Origin: Clostridia bacterium
Lineage (GTDB): Bacteria; Bacillota; Clostridia; Oscillospirales; Acutalibacteraceae
Assembly (NCBI GenBank): GCA_017473165.1
Contig: JAFUNA010000001.1
Coordinates: forward strand, 1-49,886
Length of the DNA stretch: 49,886 nt
Reading direction: 5' to 3'
Of this stretch, positions 16,663 to 24,306 are shown piece by piece. How positions within the stretch are numbered: position 1 is the first letter of the stretch; each line of letters opens with the position of its first letter. The position numbers and the translations under genes were made by a program. The notes beneath the pieces are model-generated. The model was not told the DNA's origin and did no database searches. It saw only the letters and a list, made by a program, of their open reading frames with translations.

Positions 16663-16685
16663 ATAAGTAGCCCCGAAGGCTACTT
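16663..16685 (-). terminator. Minus-strand terminator-like hairpin upstream of the zinc-ribbon operon
   Basis: On the minus strand AAGTAGCC pairs with GGCTACTT around a TTCGG loop and is followed by ATTTTTT, a rho-independent terminator. It lies upstream of the DUF4428 gene. The intergenic stretch 16621-16827 also has further copies of the GGGCTAC core (16697 and 16709), which could pair with GTAGCCC in the hairpin and disrupt it. It may attenuate the operon or simply insulate it from antisense transcription. Confidence 0.5.
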
Positions 16686-16753
16686 CCTTGAAAAAGGGGC
16701 TACCTTTAGGGCTACCGTGTCAAAAAACAGTATATTGATTTGTAGCTGTTGCA

Positions 16754-16797
16754 CAAACAATTTACTGTTTGACAGTCATAATAAATTGTGGTAAGAT
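16754..16797 (+). promoter_or_regulatory. Promoter of the membrane LuxR gene with palindrome on the -35 box
   Basis: TTGACA (16769-16774), 17 bp, TAAGAT (16792-16797). A perfect inverted repeat CAAACA-N6-TGTTTG (16754-16771) covers the start of the -35 box. TAAATTGTGG occurs twice (16782-16791 and 16807-16816), 25 bp apart. The palindrome is a plausible repressor or self-regulation site. Confidence 0.65.
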
Positions 16798-16827
16798 TTT
16801 TAATAGTAAATTGTGGGGAGGGATAAT

Positions 16828-17793
16828 GTGTCAACCATATACGGCATTGCGTTTTGTGTTTCTTTGCTTATGATTGGCGTTAGCTACTATGTTGACCGTA
16901 AACACGACAAGTGGCTCGGACATCTTTTTGCATCGGTTGCCGTTTGCGACATGGGTTATTTCCTGCTATCTCTTTCCGATACGCTTAATGCGGCTCTATG
17001 GTCAAACAGAATTGCATATCTCGGCAATGTCTTTCTTCCGTTTTCGCTTCTGATGATGATAATGACTCTGTCGCGGTTTATTTATCCGAAATGGTTACCG
17101 AAAGTTCTTGCTGCAGTAAACACGGTTATGTTTTTGATTGCCGCAAGCGGAGGCTTTCTGCCGATATATTATAAAGATGTGTCGCTTGGATTTGTCGACG
17201 GTTATCCCGTGCTGGTTAAAGAATACGGTCCGCTTCACCCGGTTTATAAAGTTTTCCTTTTTGCGTATTTTACTGCAATGGTTGCGGTTATTGCATATAC
17301 CGCAGTCAAAAAAACCGTTGTTTCAAGCAAGCACACCGTATTTCTTGCCTTTGTCGTAATCGGAAACATCGCAATATGGCTTGTTGAAAATATGATTCAT
17401 TCAAGCTTTGAATTCCTTTCAATTTCATATATCGTAACCGAAGGAATGATACTGTTCCTCTATTCGATTTTGCAGGATTACGGAATAACCGACACACCCA
17501 AGGAAGTTGTTACGGCAACCGAACAGCACACAGAATCAGTCGAAACAATTAAAGCTTTCAGCGATGAGCAGATTGAAAGAATTATGAAAAACTGGGGTGC
17601 GGTTAACTCTCTTTCTCAACGGGAAAAGGAAGTGCTTCGTTTCCTGCTTGAAAACAAAAAACGCAAGGTTATCGCAGAAACACTTTTTGTAACCGAAAGC
17701 ACAATCAAAAAACATACTGCAGCAATTTACCGCAAGCTCGAAACTGCAAACAGAGCAGAGCTTTTTGGAAAAGCAAAGGAATACAGCCGATAA
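16828..17793 (+). CDS. Membrane-bound LuxR-type transcription regulator (7TM sensor plus HTH)
   Basis: I start it at GTG 16828 (321 residues), 6 bp after GGGAGG; a GTG at 16813 is possible but lies ahead of that site. Residues 1-225 contain about seven hydrophobic helices in the pattern of the N-terminal 7TM region of sensor kinases. The C-terminal 65 residues are a LuxR/GerE HTH: LSQREKEVLRFLLENKKRKVIAETL, then VTESTIKKHTAAIYRKLE. So a membrane sensor is fused directly to a DNA-binding domain, with no kinase. It faces the seven-gene zinc-ribbon/lipoprotein operon and probably controls it or itself. The ligand is unknown. Confidence 0.85.
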   Translation: MSTIYGIAFCVSLLMIGVSYYVDRKHDKWLGHLFASVAVCDMGYFLLSLSDTLNAALWSNRIAYLGNVFLPFSLLMMIMTLSRFIYPKWLPKVLAAVNTVMFLIAASGGFLPIYYKDVSLGFVDGYPVLVKEYGPLHPVYKVFLFAYFTAMVAVIAYTAVKKTVVSSKHTVFLAFVVIGNIAIWLVENMIHSSFEFLSISYIVTEGMILFLYSILQDYGITDTPKEVVTATEQHTESVETIKAFSDEQIERIMKNWGAVNSLSQREKEVLRFLLENKKRKVIAETLFVTESTIKKHTAAIYRKLETANRAELFGKAKEYSR

Positions 17794-17830
17794 TTAAACA
17801 CCAAATGTTGCTGATGTTATTTTGGGTTTA

Positions 17831-17922
17831 ATGACTGATAAGTGACTAAACTCCAATAAAAATCTGTGGACACCATCAGAATGAAAACCGTTGATATTTC
17901 TTGAAGCTCTGCACTCCGACCA
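17831..17922 (+). repeat. Element-end repeat copy B with tRNA-Pro 3' tail
   Basis: Bases 17831-17904 match copy A (9915-9988) at 62 of 74 positions, including the paired GTGACTAAA-type repeats. After two bases comes CTCTG CACTCCG A CCA (17907-17922), the 3' T-stem strand, acceptor strand and CCA of tRNA-Pro. Identity with copy A continues to 17940 (34 bp identical in all). Relative to copy A, 68 bp including the anticodon arm and most of the T arm are missing. It is a second, deleted integration scar. Confidence 0.65.
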
Positions 17923-17931
17923 AAAGAAGAA

Positions 17932-17976
17932 AATCCGAACGCTTCTCCGATTTTAAGGAGAGTGTTCGGATTGTTT
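17932..17976 (+). terminator. Terminator after scar copy B
   Basis: AATCCGAAC (17932-17940) pairs with GTTCGGATT (17964-17972). The stem continues inward through CTCC/GGAG with one bulged T, and is followed by GTTTCTTT. It corresponds in position to the terminator after copy A but its inner part differs. It also ends the LuxR transcript. The stretch 17794-18101 holds nothing else beyond the scar and the next terminator. Confidence 0.7.
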
Positions 17977-18026
17977 CTTTCTATAGATTTTGTGCAAGTT
18001 GTTTTTACAATGCCATAAAAGAAAAA

Positions 18027-18050
18027 ACGGGGATATTTTTATATCCCCGT
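18027..18050 (-). terminator. Terminator of the BspA-like gene
   Basis: ACGGGGATAT (18027-18036) and ATATCCCCGT (18041-18050) form a perfect 10-bp stem with a TTTT/AAAA loop. On the minus strand it is followed by TTTTTTC. Confidence 0.8.
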
Positions 18051-18101
18051 AAGCTTTCTTTGTTGACAGCAAGCAACTTTTCGTTTTTGATTTTACGGAT
18101 T

Positions 18102-21100
18102 TCAGAATCTGAACAGACCGAATGTGAGGATTTTGATAATCCACTGCCAGAAGGTGTATTTCACCGTAACTTCAAAGGTATCGGAACAATCGCCGTATTT
18201 TACCGTAACCGTCTGTTTTCCGACCTCTTTGCTGTTATATCCGCTGACAGAAAGGTGTTTGATGTTGCTGACAAACTTTTTCTCGCCGTTTGAATTGGTG
18301 TAGATTACTCTGATTCCCGTAAGGTCGATATCTTCGCCGCAGGCATACACGGTTTTAACGGGAGGAGAAGTGATTTTTATTGACGGCGAAACTTTATCGA
18401 CGGGAGTGTCGGGGATTTCGGATTTGTCTGCTTTTGCAAAAATTTCAAATTCGCTGAATTTGCTTACATTAAAAATGAGATAGCCGTTTTCGACTTTGAT
18501 TGTACCCGCCCCGGTTGAAAGCTGTTCTCTGCCGCCGTCAACAAAGCGGTGATAAATCATAAACTCGGTGCGATTTTTATAAGCATCGGGAATTGCCATT
18601 TTGATTGTTACGGTGCAGCCTTCGTTGGGCTGAAGAACGTTGCCGTTTTCGTTAACGGTTTTGATGTTATAGAATCCGATTTGCTTATAATATTCGCCCT
18701 CAACCATATAAACGCCGCCGGGTTCTCTGTCGCCCTGAATTTCGGCAACGTCAAGAGAAACGTCTTCATCAAAGCAGCCCTCTGCATAGGATGCGGTAAC
18801 GTCAAAGTTTTCGGCTTTTGTGACCTTGTTGAAAACTGCGTTGAAAGTGACCATGCTGCTCCCGTGATCAGAGGGCATTATTTTGGGAACTTCGGGTGAC
18901 CAGCCAACGAACTCATAGCCTTCCAGCATTGGGTCTTCGGGAACAGGAATCGGCTCCCCTTCACGAAGAGTATATGTATTGATTCTTTCGCCATTAACAT
19001 ACCACATAACAATATATCCGCGCGGAATTACTGTAACATGAATGACTCTTGAAATATCCGTACCGTCTATGGTGACTGTGATGGTTGCTTCGCCTAAACC
19101 GACAGCTTCAAAGAAAACTCTGCCACTACGTTCGTTGACTTCAACAGTTACAACGTTTTCATCTGAAGATGTAAAATTAAAATCAACAGGGAATTGTTTG
19201 CCTTCGTTGCCGTAAACATATGTGTCATACTCATAACTCTGTGTTCTGCTTAATTTCAGTCTGTTGTCATCCAGTGACCACCAAATAGTATTTTTCTCAA
19301 GAACCAAACCGCAAACAGAGCAGGTTTTGTGGTAAACACCGTTTGCATAATAAATCCAGCCTGTTGATGTATGACCAGTTTCGGGGATAACCTCGGTTTC
19401 TGCATAACCGCATTCGCCGCATATGGATTTTACATATCCGTCCTGCGAGCAGGTTGCAGCCTTTTCGGCGGTTTCAGTAAATGAATGGGTATGCTCAAAA
19501 TGTATGGTTGCGTTATAAAGACAATCATTATTTGCTTCAATAGTGATATTGTTTGCCTCTTCTGCCGTACCGAAGTAATAGATATCCGTGATACCTGTAC
19601 AGCCTGCAAATGCAGAGTCATAGATTGTTTTTAGGTTTTTGGGAAAATAAATTGTTTTGAGATTTTTGTTGCCGTTGAATGCATTTGAAGAGATATAGTA
19701 AACGTTTTCGGGAATTGCATAAGATTCATAAGGTGCATTTGCCGGATAAAATACCAGAGTCCGTGCATAAGAAGAATTTCTTGATGTCCTTTTTATCAAT
19801 CCGCCGTTATCATCGGTATAGCAATCGGGTTGGTCGTTATCAACGTATAATTTTTCAAGGTTTACAAAGTCTGAAATATAATTTGTTCCGAAATTTTCAA
19901 GGTTTTCGCTTACGTAGAATTCTTTTACTCCGCTGCAGCCTTTGAAAGTGTTTTCGCCAATTGTAGTAATATTTTCGTGCAAATCAACCTTTTCAATGCC
20001 CGTGCAGCCGTTGAAAGCATAATCGCCTATGGTTTGCAGTTCGTTGCCGAGCGAAAGTTCAGCTATACCCGAACATCCGCTGAATGCATATTCACCAATT
20101 GAAATTACACTTTCAGGAATAATCAGCTTTGAAAAATTACTGCAGTTTTCAAACGCATATTCCGATATGCTTGTGATACCTTCGCCGAGTTCAATCGATT
20201 TTATGAGGTCTTTGATGCCGTACCAGGGGAATTCGGTGATATCCCAGTAGTCCCACATATCTCCGTATCCGCTGATTATCAATGCCCCTGTTGCAAAGTC
20301 AAAATCCCATGTCAGACCGTGACCGCAGAAGCCCTGAATTTTTGAATTCGGTTCATATTCATATTCTTCTCTCACGCTGTAGCCGCAGACACAGGCGTGG
20401 TCTGCAATGCCCTTTGAATCGGGGGTTGCGGCTTTGACAACGTAGTATCTGTCAAGCGTGTGGGTGTGGTTATAATGGACTGTTGCAGTTATTATGGGAC
20501 TATCACAAATGCTATAAATTTCAGGGTCGCAAGTGCATTGAAGAAGGCTTTCCCATTCTTCCTGCGTGCCGCCAAAATATATATCGGTTACACTGCTTGT
20601 AAATTCGAATGCATCACATCCTATTTCGCTTACGCCTTTCGGAATATATGCACTAATAAAAGTATCGTATTGATCCCAGAAACTCACCCAACCTGTATAT
20701 GATTCGGGCAAAGCAATATATCTTAATCCTGTTTCCCAAAAAGTTGCTTGGATAACACTTTCGGGCAAATGAAGCGTTCTTATATCCGTTCTGGCAAATG
20801 AATCCTCTATAACCTCAAGACCGTCGTTCAGAATAACTTCTGATAGTTTATATGCCCAGTCAAACGCACCTAATTTAACTGTTTTCAGTGTACTCGGGAA
20901 AACAACTTTTCTGAGTTCCTCGCATCTGTGAAAAGCATTTTCCGCAATAGTTTCAACACCTTCGGGAATCTCAAAAACCTTGCGTTCGTTCTTATAAGGA
21001 TATTTTATAAGCGTTGTCATATCCTTGCTGTACCAAACGCCGTCTTTGCTTGAAAAATAAGGATTATCGGGATCAACGATAAATTCTTTGATTCCATATT

Positions 21101-21977
21101 GCTGTTCAAGATTATGGTAATCAAACGCACTCTCATGAACTTTTTTCAATCCGCTGCCGATGATAAAGGTTTCAAGAGAATTGCAGTATACAAAAGCGCC
21201 CCCATCGATGTACTCAACGCTGTCGGGAAGCTCAATGGATTTCAGATTTTTACAAGCAAAAAAAGTAAGAGCTCCAATTCTTTTTACCGTATTAGGAATG
21301 GTAACACTTGTTACGGCTGTAGATGAAAATGCACCGTATATCCCCGTAACTTTTCGTCCGTAAAATGTTTCGGGGATGGTAACAGCAGCAGCGCTGCCGC
21401 TGTAATCTCTTAATTCAGCAGTTCCGTCTTCGAGAATTTTATATGTAAATTTACCCGAGACATATCTGCCACTGCTGTTGGGTTCGGATTCATTTATGTT
21501 GTTGAAATGTGATTTAACGGTCAGTTCGGGAGAATCCGAAAGCATGGTCAGAACATATTGTCCTGCCTGCGTTATCTCAAAAACAACCTTGCCGTCGGTA
21601 AGTGTTCCTGTCGATTCTCCGCTTTCAATGCCGAGCAGACGGAAGTTATATGCGTTTTCTGATGAAACGGTAACATAAACGGTGTCGCCTGCGCTGAATT
21701 CCCTGACCCAGAAATAATGGGCATAGGTTGATTCATCTGTCATTGCGTAAGAACCGCTCCAGCCGATTTCCTGATTATAAGAGGGGATACCCTCCAGACC
21801 CGAAACAGCCATGCCGTATTCTTCGGGGATAAAAGGTTTTGAATTGACGTCGCAAAGCTCAATCAAAGGTTTTTCCGTGTCTGTTTCCGCATTTGCCGAG
21901 AACACAAGCAAGCCTATTGAAAACAAAGCTGCAAGCGTTAACAGGATTGCAATTGATTTGGAAATTATTTTTTTCAT
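18102..21977 (-). CDS. Large BspA-like leucine-rich-repeat surface protein with Ig-like domains
   Basis: The ATG at 21977 (1291 residues) has GGAGG 12 bp upstream and opens a clear signal peptide (SIAILLTLAALFSIGLLVFSANA). The longer open frame only translates an intergenic repeat. Two blocks of BspA-type (LRR_5) repeats, about 160-500 and 570-830, show units such as ITTIGENTFKGCSGVKEFYV and YAFSGCSGIAELSLGNEL. Cys-rich linkers with HTHS and CGECGYAETE follow, then a Big_2-like Ig domain (about 925-995), an InlB-repeat-like segment (YTLREGEPIPVPEDPMLEGYEFVGW), and a final Ig-like domain of the Big_3 type. The last residues are FWQWIIKILTFGLFRF, hydrophobic and Trp-rich, with no LPXTG. BspA proteins act in adhesion; here the target is unknown. 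It stands alone with its own terminator. Confidence 0.88.
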   Translation of the reverse strand: MKKIISKSIAILLTLAALFSIGLLVFSANAETDTEKPLIELCDVNSKPFIPEEYGMAVSGLEGIPSYNQEIGWSGSYAMTDESTYAHYFWVREFSAGDTVYVTVSSENAYNFRLLGIESGESTGTLTDGKVVFEITQAGQYVLTMLSDSPELTVKSHFNNINESEPNSSGRYVSGKFTYKILEDGTAELRDYSGSAAAVTIPETFYGRKVTGIYGAFSSTAVTSVTIPNTVKRIGALTFFACKNLKSIELPDSVEYIDGGAFVYCNSLETFIIGSGLKKVHESAFDYHNLEQQYGIKEFIVDPDNPYFSSKDGVWYSKDMTTLIKYPYKNERKVFEIPEGVETIAENAFHRCEELRKVVFPSTLKTVKLGAFDWAYKLSEVILNDGLEVIEDSFARTDIRTLHLPESVIQATFWETGLRYIALPESYTGWVSFWDQYDTFISAYIPKGVSEIGCDAFEFTSSVTDIYFGGTQEEWESLLQCTCDPEIYSICDSPIITATVHYNHTHTLDRYYVVKAATPDSKGIADHACVCGYSVREEYEYEPNSKIQGFCGHGLTWDFDFATGALIISGYGDMWDYWDITEFPWYGIKDLIKSIELGEGITSISEYAFENCSNFSKLIIPESVISIGEYAFSGCSGIAELSLGNELQTIGDYAFNGCTGIEKVDLHENITTIGENTFKGCSGVKEFYVSENLENFGTNYISDFVNLEKLYVDNDQPDCYTDDNGGLIKRTSRNSSYARTLVFYPANAPYESYAIPENVYYISSNAFNGNKNLKTIYFPKNLKTIYDSAFAGCTGITDIYYFGTAEEANNITIEANNDCLYNATIHFEHTHSFTETAEKAATCSQDGYVKSICGECGYAETEVIPETGHTSTGWIYYANGVYHKTCSVCGLVLEKNTIWWSLDDNRLKLSRTQSYEYDTYVYGNEGKQFPVDFNFTSSDENVVTVEVNERSGRVFFEAVGLGEATITVTIDGTDISRVIHVTVIPRGYIVMWYVNGERINTYTLREGEPIPVPEDPMLEGYEFVGWSPEVPKIMPSDHGSSMVTFNAVFNKVTKAENFDVTASYAEGCFDEDVSLDVAEIQGDREPGGVYMVEGEYYKQIGFYNIKTVNENGNVLQPNEGCTVTIKMAIPDAYKNRTEFMIYHRFVDGGREQLSTGAGTIKVENGYLIFNVSKFSEFEIFAKADKSEIPDTPVDKVSPSIKITSPPVKTVYACGEDIDLTGIRVIYTNSNGEKKFVSNIKHLSVSGYNSKEVGKQTVTVKYGDCSDTFEVTVKYTFWQWIIKILTFGLFRF

Positions 21978-22069
21978 GGTAATTTCTGACCTCCTTTTCA
22001 GAGTTCCGCCGTGATTGTGTAAGTGCGCAGGGCGGCGATTTGCCTCCCTAATCTCGAAAATAGTTTGAT

Positions 22070-22255
22070 GTAGGGGACGGGTTCCCCGTCCCGTGGATTC
22101 CGCATAAATTCCGGGCGGATAATATCCGCCCCTACCGTGAAATCTTAATTCAGCCGTAGGGGAAGGTGTCACGAGGTGACGAATGAGGTGATGCACGGAC
22201 TGTTTCTTCCACCTCATCACCGCCTATGGCGGAGCTTCTCCTCAAGGAGAAGCCT
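22070..22255. repeat. Composite palindromic intergenic repeat
   Basis: This stretch holds several perfect or near-perfect hairpins in series: GGGACGGG with CCCGTCCC, GGGCGGAT-AAT-ATCCGCCC, GTCAC-GAG-GTGAC and CTTCTCC-TCAA-GGAGAAG. No gene is supported, and the layout resembles interspersed repeats of gut Clostridia. It accounts for most of the 308-bp gap between the BspA-like gene and the sigma-factor gene. Confidence 0.55.
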
Positions 22256-22285
22256 TAATGATAAGCTGAATTTCAGCCGATAGCT

Positions 22286-23827
22286 TTATAACTCTGCTGT
22301 TATGCTGTATGTTTTTCCCGATTCGGCAACCGCATCAACGGCATCGCCGTATATTCCCGCCTTTGGCTCGTAGCCGTTTTCTTTGATGAGTGCAACAAGG
22401 TATTCCCACGTCATTTCCGTTTCGGCGGGTACGGTTAGAACAAGTGTATCCGCAACATCCCCGTTCATGTCGATTATCTCAACGCTGACCGTTGCCGGTG
22501 CAGCCGTTGTTGACTCGGTTGTGGTTTCGGTTGTTGTTTCGGTGGACGGCTGTGCGGTTGTTTGCGTTGTTTCGTAACGGGTTGTGGTTTCAGTTGTCGT
22601 TTCCGTTGTTGTTTCCGTTTCGGTTGTCGTTTTTTGAGTTGTTGTTTCCTCGGTTGTGCTTATCTGTGTTGTTGTCTGCGTTGTGGCAGAAGTGTAAAGA
22701 GAATAATCCCGTCGGGTCGTTGTTTTTCTTGTCCTTTTCTGCGTCGTTGCAGCTGCCGATGTTTTTTCCGTTTCTTCTTCGGTTAAAGCTGCGGTTGTTG
22801 CCGTCGGCTCACGTTTTGTTGTCGAAACCAAGGTTGTTTCAGCTTTTTGAACGGTCGATTTTTCCGCAGTTTCCTCGGTTGTGCCGTCGGTTGTAATTTC
22901 CGCAAACACAAATTGCGTTGTCTGCGACGGTGCGGTTGTTACCTCTTCAACGTATGTAGTGGTTTCGGGCGAGGGGCTGCTGTTTTTTACAACCGTTGCA
23001 ACTCCTGCTGCCGAGCCGCCGATTATGCTTGCCGCCGCAACTCCCGCAACAACCTTTTGAGTAACCGTCAATGCCGCCGCCTTCGCCGCAATGCCCGTAC
23101 CCGCTGCCGCTGCAGTTGATGCAGACGCACCCGCCGATGAAGCTGCCTGCGTCATTACCGCCGCCGAAGCGGAGCTTGCCGCAAAGGTTGCCGCAACGGT
23201 TTCGGAGGATTTTCCGATTGCCCAGACAACAACTCCCAGCGGTGCTGCGCTGTAAAGCGAGGTTATATCCTTCTTCTCGAATTTGTTTTTCAAATCCTTT
23301 CTTGCGGTGAAAAGCCTGTTTTTAACCGTGCTTTCGGGCACTTCAATGCTTTCGGCAATTTCCTTAACGCTCATGTCACCGAAATACATCATCATAATGC
23401 AGGCTCTCTTTTCGGCGGTCAGCTCATCGATTGCCGCCATAACCTCAAGCCGTAATTCTTCCTGATTCAGATTCTCTTCGGGGCAGAATTCGGCTTTTTC
23501 TTCGGGGATTTCATCGAAAACCGTTTCTTCTTCATCTTCAAAAACAATACGGCTTTTACTTTTGAGCAGGTCCTTACTCTTGTTTGAAACAATCTTAAGA
23601 AACCACGATGTCACATTCTGTGAGGTGTCAATTTCATTGATTTTTTCAAGAACTTTTATGTAGCTTTCCTGCAGAATATCCTCTGCATCCTGCTCATTCT
23701 GCGTTATTTTGAGCGCAAGAAAATATGCTCTGGAGCTTGTCAGCTTATAGAATTCTTCAAAGGCTGATTGATTTCCGTGCTGTATCTGCTTAATCAAACG
23801 GGCGATTTTTTTGTTATCGTTTTTCAT
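22286..23827 (-). CDS. ECF-type sigma factor fused to a membrane anchor, Thr-rich stalk and extracellular domain
   Basis: The 513-residue protein starts at ATG 23827 after GAGGTGATG. Residues 8-90 are sigma-70 region 2 (QSAFEEFYKLTSSRAYFLALK, DAEDILQESYIKVLEKI). Residues 128-185 are region 4 with an HTH (MSVKEIAESIEVPESTVKNRLFTAR). An Ala-rich linker leads to a transmembrane helix at 257-281. Residues 288-443 are a Thr/Glu tract with units such as ETTTETTTET, like a wall-spanning or glycosylated stalk. Residues 446-513 form a small beta-rich domain (VSVEIIDMNGDVADTLVLTV..., ending SGKTYSITAEL). So the sigma factor seems tethered to the membrane with an outer sensor, and release by proteolysis would be needed for action. 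No anti-sigma gene is adjacent. Confidence 0.85.
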   Translation of the reverse strand: MKNDNKKIARLIKQIQHGNQSAFEEFYKLTSSRAYFLALKITQNEQDAEDILQESYIKVLEKINEIDTSQNVTSWFLKIVSNKSKDLLKSKSRIVFEDEEETVFDEIPEEKAEFCPEENLNQEELRLEVMAAIDELTAEKRACIMMMYFGDMSVKEIAESIEVPESTVKNRLFTARKDLKNKFEKKDITSLYSAAPLGVVVWAIGKSSETVAATFAASSASAAVMTQAASSAGASASTAAAAGTGIAAKAAALTVTQKVVAGVAAASIIGGSAAGVATVVKNSSPSPETTTYVEEVTTAPSQTTQFVFAEITTDGTTEETAEKSTVQKAETTLVSTTKREPTATTAALTEEETEKTSAAATTQKRTRKTTTRRDYSLYTSATTQTTTQISTTEETTTQKTTTETETTTETTTETTTRYETTQTTAQPSTETTTETTTESTTAAPATVSVEIIDMNGDVADTLVLTVPAETEMTWEYLVALIKENGYEPKAGIYGDAVDAVAESGKTYSITAEL

Positions 23828-23863
23828 TACATCACCTCAATCACACCATTTTTCCTTTTTTCA

Positions 23864-24148
23864 TTATATCACATATCCGTTACTATTCAAGCAAATACAG
23901 TTTTTCTCTTTTCTGCTGTCGCCGATAAGGTTTTTTTCGGGCGTATCGCCGTTAAGATATACGATGCTCTTTTTTATGGCTGTCCGAAGATAATTGCACG
24001 GCGAATCAAATTTTTCCGCATAGATAAAGATTGTTTCCTGCCCGACAATCAGCTCGGCAACAACGGTTTTGGCTTTCTCATTAATTGCAATGTCAAGAGA
24101 ATGCAAACCGTCAAGATTTACCCTTGCTGTTTTTATGTCATTGTTCAT
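23864..24148 (-). CDS. 94-residue hypothetical protein upstream of the sigma factor
   Basis: The ATG at 24148 follows GGAGG with 6 bp spacing, so it is preferred over an upstream Met. The product (MNNDIKTARVNLDGLHSLDI...) has no signal peptide or membrane helix. It has a beta-strand-rich middle (TVVAELIVGQETIFIYAEKFDSPC) and a tail with two cysteines. I do not recognise a family. It lies 36 bp upstream of the sigma-factor gene on the same strand, so co-transcription and a role in controlling the sigma factor are possible. Confidence 0.6.
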   Translation of the reverse strand: MNNDIKTARVNLDGLHSLDIAINEKAKTVVAELIVGQETIFIYAEKFDSPCNYLRTAIKKSIVYLNGDTPEKNLIGDSRKEKNCICLNSNGYVI

Positions 24149-24242
24149 TTCACACCTCCGTTTCGGTTCTTTCATTAAGTAATACGATTGAAACGTTCAG
24201 TTGGTCTAAAGCATTGATTTCGGCAACGCTCTGTCAACAAAA

Positions 24243-24285
24243 AATAACCGCTGTGAATCGGAAAATGATTCAATCAGCGGTTATT
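24243..24285 (-). terminator. Terminator after the branching-enzyme gene
   Basis: AATAACCGCTG (24243-24253) pairs with CAGCGGTTATT (24275-24285), with a second inner stem TGAATC/GATTCA. On the minus strand the outer stem is followed by TTTTTTGTT. Confidence 0.8.
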
Positions 24286-24306
24286 TGTGTTATACGAAGA
24301 AAATTT

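Noticed and set aside
16639-16670. A recognised riboswitch in the leader of the zinc-ribbon operon
   Set aside because: Only simple competing hairpins are visible; no known aptamer motif can be identified by eye.
21978-22220. N-terminal extension of the BspA-like gene
   Set aside because: The in-frame extension encodes the palindromic intergenic repeat and lies before a clear ribosome site and signal peptide at 21977.
22383-22786. Plus-strand frames opposite the Thr-rich tract
   Set aside because: Long open frames appear because repeated Thr codons read as Val/Cys/Phe on the other strand; there is no start site or family match.
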